DNA from: Malania oleifera
Lineage: Eukaryota; Streptophyta; Magnoliopsida; Santalales; Ximeniaceae
Direction: 5' to 3'
DNA: 64,000 nt
Assembly: GCF_029873635.1 (NCBI RefSeq)
Contig: NC_080423.1
Span: 106,935,988-106,999,987 of the forward strand
The translations under genes and the position numbers were made by a program. The notes below the pieces were generated by a model. It was not told where the DNA came from, searched no databases, and worked only from the letters and a program-made list of their open reading frames with translations. Below, in pieces: positions 32,683-43,876 of the stretch (position 1 is its first letter; every line of letters starts with the position of its first letter).

Positions 32683-34268
32683 TGATTTCTTTGTCGTTCA
32701 TCGCCTGATTCATGAATCGGACATTACTATGAGGATCAGGGAAGGATTCTCTACGTTTCTAACGGATCAGAATCTCATTTCGAGCAGTTTTGGGTTTTGA
32801 GCCAAAATCAAGGTAAGCCTCGGTTTTCCCTTCTGATTCGAAATATGTATAGTAGTATGAGTTGTAAGCATGTATTGTACTGTGGTTTATAGGTTTTGGA
32901 GTCTCGGTTCGTAGTTTTGGGGACCGCAGAGTTCGTAGTTGGAATTCGGGTTAATGTAAGAGGATTCAATTTATATCAGTTACTTTTTGAAATCGGGATC
33001 GGTAAGCTTGTAGGCTATAATCTTATGTATGTTTTGGTAGCTTATTTGGGGAAATCTATCAGGTAAAATATGAGATTTTTGGGTTACAATTTTTGGAAAA
33101 ATTTAGGGATTTCGGGTATCATCTCTGCTTTGTTTGGAAAATCGTTTGTTTTGTTTAAACTATATTATTGAGATGACTGTCATCCATATTTGTATAAAAT
33201 TGTTTGCTTGAATTGGAAAACGATATGATTTGTCTTAAACCAAATAAGTGTGGAATGTATGGTTGTATGCAATTGTTCCAGGTATTTGTAAAACAGCTAG
33301 TGGCGGCTAATTACCATATGCTGATACGTATAGGAGTGTAAGCTCCAAAATGATTCCAGGTTTTGTGAAATCGGCTAGTGGCGGCTAATTACCATACGCC
33401 GAAACAGCTATGTGGCGGCTAATTATCGTATGCTGCGCCATTTACTGGTGTCAAAATCGTGGGCGAGAGTGTCCGACTCTATATCCGAGGGTGTGAAATA
33501 TCACTTGTATCCCGGCTGGTCACCGAGGGGTGTGAGCTACACTATATTAGCAATATAATCGCTGTGAAATTTGGGGTTTCATGGAGTAGTTGCGTAATAG
33601 TGTGAGTTACATCGTATTGGCAACGTAATCACTATAAAATTTTGGGTTTCATAGAGTAGTTGCGTATTAGTGTGACGACACTGACCGTATGTTTGGGTAT
33701 CGTATGTACTGGAATGGATTTGTGAAAATACTGGAACTGTATGGAAATGTTTTTGAACTGTATCGTATTGTATGGTGTTATGTTTTACGTAAAATAACAC
33801 TGGTATGCCACACACTGATATAACCTATTTTCTTCCTTACTAAGAGGTGTCTCACCCCGAATGTACGTACAAATGTTTTCAGGTCCTTCACGTAGCTGTA
33901 ATTAGCATCCTAGCAATCAGAAGCAAGGGTGTCGTTAGATACTGTTAGTGCTTGTTTAGGTACGAGTTTTTGTAACCGAGTTGTCGTGATGGTTTTGTAG
34001 ACACCCGGGGTATGTTTTTGTAGCTATGGGTAATATATATCCTAGCCTTGTATAAACTCTGGTATTATACTATACATGTATAGAAAGACCGTATTTCGCT
34101 GTGTATTTGATGAGTATGGATGCATATGTGTTGTGTATAGGGCATCCGTATATCCCACATGGTCAGACCCTCTTATTGTATTGTATCATGTATGTTTAAA
34201 TTGATACTGAGACATGTTAGGTTACTATATTCACACCTGGGACCCATCTGCGTGTTCGGGGCGTGACA
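32303..34268 (+). mobile_element. Nested solo LTR (TGTAAGAACCCG family)
   Basis: TGTAAGAACCCGAC...GGGGCGTGACA, 1,966 bp. Flanks ACAAA (32298-32302) and ACGAA (34269-34273) are a 5-bp duplication with one C-to-T-type change (on the minus strand). The insertion lies within the host LTR's GTCGACGAA array. Contains its own array (32370-32560), a (CT)n tract at 32654-32682, GTGGCGGCTAATTACC repeats (33300-33440) and the inverted motif near 33837. Same family as 55536-63597 and 60823-62902. Confidence 0.87.
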
Positions 34269-34411
34269 ACGAAGGTGTGCTTTGTCGACGAGAAAATACT
34301 AAGAGGGGTTTTGGGTGATTCTGAATTTCGTTAACGAGGAGAGAGTTTGTCGACGAACTGTCTTCTTGACCTTGTCGACGAGGTGACGTGGCTCGTCAAC
34401 AAAGGCTAGTG

Positions 34412-34420
34412 TATAAATAG
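34412..34420 (+). promoter_or_regulatory. LTR TATA box
   Basis: TATAAATAG directly after the palindrome array of the 32187-36230 LTR; the same sequence occurs in the sister LTR at 53216. Confidence 0.6.
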
Positions 34421-35029
34421 GCGAAATCTTCATTTTTGGCCGAAACTCACACACAACTTTCATTTTCTCCCTCCTCTTCGGTTTCCCATCCTTCTCTCTT
34501 AGTTTCTGGGTCCGTTCTTCGCCGGATCGACAATCCGAAACCACCACGACACTCTTGGGGAAGTTTTCTACAAATCTATTGGAGTGGATCGTTGGTGGGG
34601 CGAGTTCGGAATTCGTCCCAAATTCAAGGTAAGACTTTCTACTCAATATTTGACTTATCGACAGTTGTAGAAAGCGTAGTATATGTAGAAATATTAAAGT
34701 TTAGTTCTGCGAAATATCATTTTCAGGGTGTTGAACCGGGTACCCTGCGGGTGCAGGACTGTTTTTCTTATGGGCTTTTCAGGATCAGGTAAGGGGATAA
34801 ACTAAGCTAGTTGCTTTATGAAAATTATAAGTAAAATTGTATAACATTTGATTTCAGGAAAATATATTTATATGTATATATATGCATTATGTTAGGAAAT
34901 ACTGTTGAAAATGATGATATGTTCTAGATATAAATAATACCCATTTTGTGTGGCATGAGTAGATTTTATGATGAATTACCGTTTTCTAGGAACATGATAA
35001 TATTATGAATTTTTATAATGGAAAATCGG

Positions 35030-35215
35030 CGTACAGGCTAAGAGTTTTATATGTTTTGCCGGCGTACGAGCTGAGCTGTGTATATGATTTGCCGGTGTAC
35101 GGGCTGAACTATGGATATGTTTTGCCGACGTACAAGTCGAGCTATGGATATGATTTGTCGGCGTACGGGCCGAGCTATGGTAAAAATATGAAATGCCGGC
35201 GTACGGGCCGATGAT
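35030..35215 (+). repeat. LTR minisatellite (GCCGGCGTACGGGC units)
   Basis: Five to six units of about 34-40 bases with TGCCGGCGTACGGGCTGAGC and a TATGGATATGAT spacer. The sister LTR at 52967-54822 retains only a trace (near 53770). Confidence 0.85.
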
Positions 35216-36230
35216 TTTCATGATATATATATATATATATATATATATGTAAAATGTTGTGATGATTAACTTGGCAATTGTTAGTATGAAATATTCATGT
35301 ATCACATTTTGATTATATGTTATATGTTATCAGAACCTGGTTGGCTTGGTCTAGGCTAGCACTTGCATGGTACCACTGCTATGTGTTGATGATCATCATG
35401 ATATTGTGTTAACGCTGCTGTACATAGTAGCGTGAGGATGGATAGTCGATGTGGTTTTAAGAAGTGTGGACGCCCTTGGTGTATAGACCAGGTCTAGCAG
35501 ATCCATCGGACTTACAGACTGTACTTTTGACTTAATAGTGGTCGGCCAACCATTGTTAGGTCCCGCCTTCAAGCCACACAACCCAGTCATATGGGGGTAC
35601 TACATAACAACAGTCAGCTAACTTACCAGGATTGTTTTCATATTATTATTATATGAGATGAACTATGCTATGAAAATCCAGTATGTTCTGCCACGTTATT
35701 ATTATACGTGTTTTTCCCATAAATGATACAGACATATTTACTAGATATGCTTACATATGCTTTTACGTATAACACAAATAAACTCATGTTGCCACACACT
35801 AGCATTAATTTATTTCCCTTGCTGAGAGGTGTCTCACCCCAAAATTATACAAACATTTTAGGAGCCCCAGGTAGGAGAGCGGATAAAGGTCCACAACATT
35901 AGAGTTCAACCGCTTTACCCTGTCTGAAGGGTAAGCCTTTTGTTAGGGTCTGACGGGTTTGTGGGCGACGACCCTGTGCTACTTTTGGACATTTTTGGGT
36001 TATGTGTATTTTATGATATTTGTAGTAAACTCTGGTATTATACTGATTTGGTGTTATGGTATGCATATGATGTTATGTTTCCTACTGTTTAGGCTTCCGT
36101 ACTGTATTTCTGATGTATCTCTAGTACCCCACAGGTTCAGGTTGATTATGATTTTCTGGATGGTTATATTGATTTTTATTTTATCAGGAAAATAAAAAAA
36201 ATTATTTATGGAAATAAGCAAGTTGTTACA

Positions 36231-39200
36231 TGCAGAGAATCAAAATTTTTGTTACTAGTGCCATACTTGGGGAATTTGAGATTTCTTGGGACTCGTGGCC
36301 ACATTTTTTGGGTGTCCCCTTTGGTTATGTGGGTATTTCTGTCCGATCTCCTCCTCAAGCTCCTATGAAGCTTCTTCCACCACGTGATTCCTCCACAGGA
36401 CTTTTACTAATGATATTTTCTTACTGCGCAATTCCTGTTCCTTCCTGTACAATCTACACTGGGGTTTCCTCATAAGCTAAGGTATCACTAAGTTCTATCT
36501 CTGCATAACTAACCACGTGGGAAGGATTTGGGACAGGCTTCCTCAGCATGGAAACATGAAATACATCATGTATTCTAGATAGAGCTGGTGGCAGAGCTAA
36601 CTTGTAGGCAACTGACCCCACTCTATCAAGTATCTTAAATGGGCCAATGTACCTAGAGCTCAGCTTACCTTTCTTCCTAAATCTCATAACTCCTCTTAGT
36701 GAAGTTACCTTCAAAAATACCCAATCTCCCATATCAAACTCTAACTCCCGACGGCGAGTATCTGCGTAACTTTTCTATCGACTCTGAGCTACACTAATTC
36801 TATATTCAATTTGTCGGACTTTACCGTACGTCTGTTGCACCAATTCTAGTCCTAGAACTAGCCTCTCACCCACGTCATCCCAGTGCAGTGGAGAATGACA
36901 CCTTCTACCATATAACGTCTCATATGGTGTCATGCCGATGCTGACCCGATAGCTATTATTATATGCGAACTCCACCAGCAGCAGATACTTGGTCTAGCTA
37001 CCCCTAAAATCCAGCACGTAAGCTCGTAACATATCCTCGAGTATCTGAATCGTTCTCTCAATCTACCCATCAGTCCAAGGATGAAAAGTTGTGTTGAATG
37101 CTAACTGTGTTCCCATAGCCTCCTGAAAGCTCTTCCAAAATTGTGAAATAAATCGGGGATCTCTGTATGAGACTATAGATATTGGCACACCATGGGAGCG
37201 AACTACCTCCTGAATGTACAACTTTGCTAGTATGTCCATAGAATAGCTGAATTTAATAGGGATAAAGTGAGCAGTTTTCGTCAGTCGATCTACGACCACC
37301 CAAATAGCATTCTGTTTTTGTCGCGCTGGCGGTAGCCATGCCACGAAATCCATAGAGACGTGATCCCATTTCCACTTAGGGATGTAGAGTGGTTTCAACT
37401 ACCCCGCAGGTCTCTGGTGCTCAGCCTTTACTTGCTGGCACGTCAAACACTACTTCACAAATTTAGCAATATCCCTCTTCATGTTGGTCCACCAGAAGGA
37501 TTCTCATAGATCCCGATACATTTTAGTACTACCTGGATGCACGGTGTATAGGGATCTGTGTGCCTCTTCTAAAATAGTTCTCCTAATCTCAGCATCTGTA
37601 GAAACACATAATCTGGTATGGAATCGTAGGGGTCCGTCATCTAATATGTTGAGATCCTCCTCCTATCCATCTTGTACTTTCTCTATCAACTCTGCTAATT
37701 CTACGTCATTCTTCTGAGTGGATTTAATTCTTTCTTACAAAGTAGGTTGTACCACCAGGTTGGCAATGAAAGCCTGGTGATCCCCCTTTATTGGCTCCAC
37801 GCCTAACGTCTCTAAATCCATCTGGATAGGGTGCTGAACTCCACTGTTGACACCACTACTCCTGCTGTTTTCTTGCTCAGTGCATCAGCCACCACGTTTG
37901 CTTTCCCTGGAAAATAGCTGATAATACAATCATAATCCTTGATAAGATCCAATCATCTTCTCTGTGGCATATTCAAATCTTTCTAGGTGAAGAAATACTT
38001 TAAGCTTTTATGATTAGTGAAAATCTCACATTTCACACCATATAGATAGTGCCTCCGAATTTTCAAAGCATACACCATTGTTGCTAATTCTAGATCATGC
38101 ACAAGGTAGTTTTTCTCTTATTCTTTAAGTTGTCTGAACGCTTAAGTAATGACTCTCTCATGTTGCATCAACACGCACCCGAGCCCACTCTGTGACGCAT
38201 CATTGTATATGACAAAACCATCCTCTCCTGATGGAACAGCTAACATCGGGGCGGTGAACAATTGCTGCTTCAACTCCTAGAAGCTCTACTTACATTTATC
38301 AGACCATTCAAACCTCGCATTCTTTCTCGTGAGTCGTGTCAAGGGACCTAATAGTCTGAAAAAACCATTTACAAAGTGTCAGTAATACCCTGCCAAACCT
38401 AGAAAGCTCCTAACATCCTAAACATTTCTCGGCCTTACCCAATCTATCACTGTCTCTATCTTGCCTGATCAACAGATATACCATCCCTGGAGATCACATG
38501 CCCCAGAAAGGTAACCTGTCTCAACCAGAATTCACATTTCTTGAATTTCGCGCATAGCTTTCTTTCCCTCGATACCTGTAACACCAACCTCAAATGATGC
38601 TTATATTCTTCAAAGCTCTTTGAGTAGACCAGTATATCATCTATAAATACCACAACAAACTGATCGATAAACATATGGAACGCCCGATAAACGTTGTCAG
38701 TGCATTTGTCAAACCAAATGGCATAACGAGAAACTCGTAGTGCCCATTCTAGTTCTGAAAGCCGTCTTCGAGATGTCCTCCGCTTTAACTTTCACCTGAT
38801 GATAACCTGACCTGAGGTCGATCTTGGAGTAAACTTGAGTCCCCTGGAGCTAATCAAATAGATCATCAATTATGAGAAGAGGATATTTTTTTTATCGTCA
38901 CTTCATTTATCTCTCTATAATCAATGCACATCCTCATGGTCTCATCTTTCTTTTTCACAAACAAGACTGGAACCCCCCCCAGGGCGACAAACTGGGCCTA
39001 ATAAATCCATTTATCTAATAACTCTTGTAGCTATTCTTTCAATTCAGCTGGAGCCATTCTGTAAGGCACTTTATATATCAGTGTCGTCCCTGGAAGCAGA
39101 TCAATTGCAAATTCTACCTCCCGATCTGGTGGTAATCCAGGAAACTCCCCTGGAAAGACATCTGAAAATTCTCTAACCACTAAAATATTAGCCTATTTCA

Positions 39201-39453
39201 GTTCCTCTTTTAGCAGCTCCTTTATGTAGGCAACATATCCCTAACAACCACCCTGAAGTAGCCTCCTCTCTTGAATAGCTGACACCAATTGTGGAGAGGC
39301 GCGGTGCATACATGCGACCCCATAAATCTGAATTCATGTTCTCCTGGAGGTCTGAAGATAACCTATTTCTAATGGCAATCAATGTTGGCATAATTAGCTA
39401 CCAGCCAATCCATACCCAAAATAACATCCAACCCCTGCATATCTAATACCACG
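36231..39453 (-). pseudogene. Older Ty3/gypsy (Tekay-type) pol: protease end, RT, RNase H, integrase, chromodomain region
   Basis: Minus-strand order from the right: protease end (MQGLDVILGMDWL across the insertion junction), RT with [12 protein letters not shown] (about 38630) and [11 protein letters not shown], RNase H, integrase (DRLTKTAHFIP, PISIVSYRDPRF, TTFHPWTDG at 37063-37398), and the C-terminal block [20 protein letters not shown] (36454-36732). Many stops and frameshifts. Interrupted at 39453 by the complete element 39454-51252; its 5' part continues at 51253-52125. The 3' LTR is missing, cut by the LTR ending at 36230. Confidence 0.92.
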
Positions 39454-41450
39454 TGTAACGACCTCAAAATCTTAATACAAAATGTAACATAATAAATAGA
39501 AAAGTCAACCTGAACCCGTGGGTAACGGGGAAACCTATCAATCACAGCAGAAACCTAAGCAGCAGTAAGTATAGAATCTCAATCATCAAACCATAAAACA
39601 TAATACCAAAGTCTATTTACACCAAAATAGCATACATATATTTTCAATCTCCCATAACGTTCCAATTACAACTAGGATCTCAAAACAAAATAATCTTGAT
39701 CTTAGAACAAAATCTTTCCCTCCTAGTAGGGTAACTCAATAAACTCAACGGCGGCCTTGACCCGCCGGTCTCTCTGGGTTTCCTGAAAAATTAATTAAGT
39801 TAGGGGGTAAGACACATCTCAGTAAAGGAAAATAAACTAAATACAGCTGTGTGGCAACATGAATATATAATGCAATTATATATATACAATACAATTCATA
39901 TATCTGTAAACATCCGTCAAAACATACTGAATCATTATATACTGTCATATTTTTCTAGCAACTCATATCATTCATAAATTTTCTGTTATATCTGATAATA
40001 CTGAAAACATACCCAGGATGAATAGTTAGCTGATGTCATGTATTACCCCCCATGACGGGTTATGCAGCCCGAAGGCAGGACCCGACAATGGCTGGCCGAC
40101 CACTGCCGAGTCAAAAATGTCTATAAGTACGATGGGCCCGCCACACCCTAATCCGGACTATCAGGTGGACGTCCACACTCTACTAAAAGTCACATCAACT
40201 ATCCATTTCCCACCCCCTTGTGGGGTGGTTAGCACCAATCTTATCATAGATATCTAATCTATAAGCTACGGTACCATGCTCCTGAACTAAACTAAACTAA
40301 CATCCGGGTTCTCATAATATATAATACATGATATTATAGCATCTTTCATCATTTCATAAATATGGCCTCGCGCCGAACATTTCATAAATACGGCCTCGCG
40401 CCAAACATTTCATAAATACGGCCTCATGCCGAAATCATACGTAAAATATGGCCTTGCGCCAAATAGCTCATACATATCATTTTGAAAATAAATCAATTAT
40501 CATGTATTTTCAAAACTATAATGTACTGCATTATTTCATAATTCCTGAAAACATGCTTTACTCGTAAAATCTTCCATATCATTATACTTCTTATGAGAAA
40601 TAACATTCATGCCACACAAAGCTGGGTAAATCATACATTTCATTCTAAAATCATAATTTCCGTACAACAGCAGTATTTTCTCAAATATGCATTTATTCCA
40701 TAATATTCAAATATCGTACATATTTTTTAGAAAATCAATTTGCTCATAAATAATAGTAATTTGCGTGAAGAGTAATTGCTTTAGTTTATTCCCTTACCTG
40801 ACGACTAAGAAAGCCCCAAAAATATCCTAGTCTAACACCCGCAGGATTTCCTGCTCAATACCCTGAAAATGAAAACTCCAGTACTAAACTTCATTATTTT
40901 CACGTGTATATCATTTCCTATAACTACCATAAGACCAAATTTGGCTTAAAAAGCCTTACCTAAACTCAAGGATGATTTTCAACGGAGTTCCACTGACGAT
41001 CCACTCCGGCATATTTGGAGAGAACTTCTCTAGGAGTGTCGTGGTGGCTTCAGATCCTTGAACCGGCGGAAATTTGGCCCGAAATCGAAGAGAGAAGAGA
41101 GAGAAACCGTAGGGAGAGAGAGAAACCGTAGGGAGAGAGAGAGAGTGAGAGGTTTCTTAATTTTGAAGTTAAAATCTAGATTTTTTATATTTATAGGACT
41201 GGATTCGTCAACGAGCCATGTCATCTCGTCGACGAGTCCTTTAATAATTTCATCGACGAAACCCACTCCTCGTCGATGAAATTCAGACTGCTCAAAACCT
41301 CTCTCGGTATTTCCTCGTCGAAGAATCTTGTCTTCGTCGACGAGGTCCTCTTATACCCTTGTCAACGAATCCCCTGTGTTCGTTGATGAGGCCCCGATAA
41401 TTTCCCCTTCCTCTTTATTTAAATTACATTATTTTATTCGGGTCGTCTCA
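39454..41450 (-). repeat. 3' LTR of the Tekay-type element
   Basis: Starts on the minus strand at 41450 (TGAGACGACCCG) and ends at 39454 (GGTCGTTACA). Palindrome array at 41210-41400, TATA-like at 41186-41195, minisatellite at 40360-40465, shared core at 40040-40110, inverted motif at 39804-39828. Pairs with 49244-51252. Confidence 0.93.
41186..41195 (-). promoter_or_regulatory. LTR TATA box (minus strand)
   Basis: Minus-strand TATAAATATA just downstream of the palindrome array; conserved in the 5' LTR near 50990. Confidence 0.55.
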
Positions 41451-41480
41451 TTCTCCCCTCCTTATAAAATTTCGTTCTCG
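41451..41480 (-). promoter_or_regulatory. Polypurine tract of the Tekay-type element
   Basis: Minus strand: AACGAAATTTTATAAGGAGG then GGAGAA directly before the 3' LTR. Confidence 0.85.
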
Positions 41481-41743
41481 TAATTTACTATTCATATAAT
41501 TCATCATCCCTTATTAGGCAAAATGGCCTACTTATTTTATTACTTACCCTCACTTATGGCGGAGGAATACCGTGGTTACATTTCAAGTCCTGGGAGATTA
41601 CATATACAAAAGAAAAATTTCCCCTAAAACTAAAATACCACTTACTACAACAGTATTACATGTACTTGCAAAAGAAACATTATATATTTACTTACATTTA
41701 AACTTTTTGGAATAGTTGCGGATATTTTTGTCTGATATGCTCC

Positions 41744-43876
41744 TTAAGCCTCTAAAGAAGCCTCTTCTACTGTATGATTCCTCCATAGGACCTTTACCAA
41801 TGGAATCTTCTTATTACGTAGTTCCTGCTCCTTTCGATCCAGAATCTGCACTGATACCTCCTCATAGACCAGCGAATTACTAAGCTCTAACTCACCATAG
41901 CTGATAATATGAGAAGGATCTGGAACGTACTTCCTCAACATAGATACGTGAAATATGTCGTGCATTGGCAAAGCTAGCTTGTAGGCCACCAGCCCCACTT
42001 TCTCTAAAATCTCAAACGGACCGATAAACTTAGGGCTAAGTTTACCCTTCCTACCAAACCTCATAACTCCTTTTAATGGGGTTATCTTTAGAAACACATG
42101 ATCACCCACCTCGAACTCCAAATTCCTACGGCGATTGTCGGCATAACTTTTTTGTCGGCTCTGAGCTACACTGATTTTATCCTTGATAAGCCAAACTTTA
42201 TCGCACACCTGCTGTACCAGCTTTGGCCTCACAACTTGCTGCTCACCCATCTCATCCCAATACAAAGGAGATCGACATCTCCTACTATACACTGCTTCAA
42301 ACGGTGTCATGCCAATACTAGACTGGTAACTGTTATTATACGCGAACTCTACCAGCGGCATGAACTGAGTTCAACTACCCCCAAAGTCTAATACACATGC
42401 TTGGAGCATATCTTCTAGTATCTGTATCATCCTCTCAGTTTGCCCATCTGACTGAGGATGAAATGTCATGCTGAAAGATAGCTGAGACCCTAAAGCTTCC
42501 TGCAAGCTTCTCCAGAACCGTGACGTGAAATGCGGGTCTCAATCTGACATAATATATACTTGCACCCCATGAGAATGAACTATCTTCTGAACGTAAATCT
42601 CCGCTAAAGGTTGAGGGAATAACTGATTTTGATAGGGAGGAAATGGGCGGTCTTAGTCAACCGATCTACTATCGCCCAAATCGCATTCTGGCCATACGAT
42701 GTCGACGTCAACCCTGAAACGAAGTCCATAGATATATGATCCCACTTACACTCTAGGATAAATAACAGCTGCAATTGACCCGCTGGCCTCTAGTGCTCAG
42801 CTTTTACCTGCTGGCACATCAAGCACTGGGCTACATATTCGACAATCTCCCTCTTCATACCACTCCACCAGTAAAACTCTCGCAGATCCCTGTACATTTT
42901 CGTACTGTCTGGATGAACCGTATACAAAGATCTGTGAGCCTAATCTAAAATAGTCTTCCAAATATTAGTATTGATAGGAATGCATAATTTGGAGCGGAAC
43001 CGCAAAGTTTCGTCATCTGAAATGCAGAATTCCTCTCCTTAACTACTCTGCACTCTGTCCATCACCTCTACTAATTCTAGGTATTTTTTATGAGCAACTT
43101 TAATTCTTTCCTGCAGTGTAGGCTGTACCACTAGGCTGGCGATACATACTGGAGTATTACTCTATCAATTCAATGTCGAGTCTCTCTAGATCCATCATGA
43201 TCGGATGCTGGATCTCCATAGCTACCAACGCTGATTCCCCAAATTTCCTGCTTAGTGCATCAACTACCACATTTGCTTTCCCTGGGTGGTAACTGATAGT
43301 ACAGTCAAGATCCTTAATCAACTCTAACCACCTTCTTTGTCTCATGTTCAACTCCTTCTGGTTGAAGAAATACTTTAAGCTCTTGTGGTCGGAGAAAATC
43401 TCGCACTACTCACCGTACAGATAATGCCTCCAAATTTTCAATGCATGTACCACTACAACCAACTCAAGATCATGGGTAGGGTAGTTCTTTTCATAATCTT
43501 TCAACTATCTAGACGCATATGCCACAACCCTACCATGTTGCATCAATACACAGTCAAGTCCCTTCAAGGACGCATCACTAAAAATAGTATAACCCTCACC
43601 CCTAGACAGGATGATCAATACAGGTGTTGTGACTAACCTCTGCTTCAGTTCCTAAAAACTCTGCTCACAACTGTCGTCCCATTCAAATATGGCATTCTTC
43701 ATAGTCAGTCATGTCAGAGGCCCTGATAAAACTGAGAATCCCTCGACAAAATGACGGTAATACTCGGCTAATCCCAAGAAACTTCTGATCTCCTAGACGT
43801 TCCTCGGTCTAGCCCAATTCATTACCGTCGCAATCTTACTAGGATCTACAGAAATTTCGTCTCCTAAGATAACATG
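41744..43876 (-). pseudogene. Tekay-type pol, second half: RT end, RNase H, integrase, chromodomain
   Basis: Continues the RT frame after the 43877-46635 insertion. RNase H region (FSDASLKGLDCVLMQHG, then [18 protein letters not shown]), RNase H/integrase linker ([20 protein letters not shown], then [11 protein letters not shown] at about 43270), integrase with TTFHPQSDGQTE-like MTFHPQSDGQTE and the GMTPFEAVYSRRCRSPLYWD block, and a 205-codon open C-terminus (41744-42361) ending in a chromodomain-like VKVLWRNH segment. Several in-frame stops in the first 1.5 kb; many fit C-to-T change at CAG, CGA or TGG codons. Confidence 0.93.

Larger units (their letters stand above)
32187..36230 (+). mobile_element. 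LTR (family with CAAGTCGTTACA end), split by a nested LTR
   Basis: Starts TGTAGTGACCTAGAGG and ends AAGTTGTTACA. It matches the solo LTR 52967-54822. It is interrupted at 32303-34268. It has a palindrome array, TATA box at 34412, CT leader, the minisatellite at 35030-35215, the shared core at 35527-35600 and the inverted motif near 35822. The flanks TATAG and TGCAG are not a good duplication. The left side is minisatellite DNA and the right side is gypsy pol, so one flank is probably rearranged. Confidence 0.78.
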
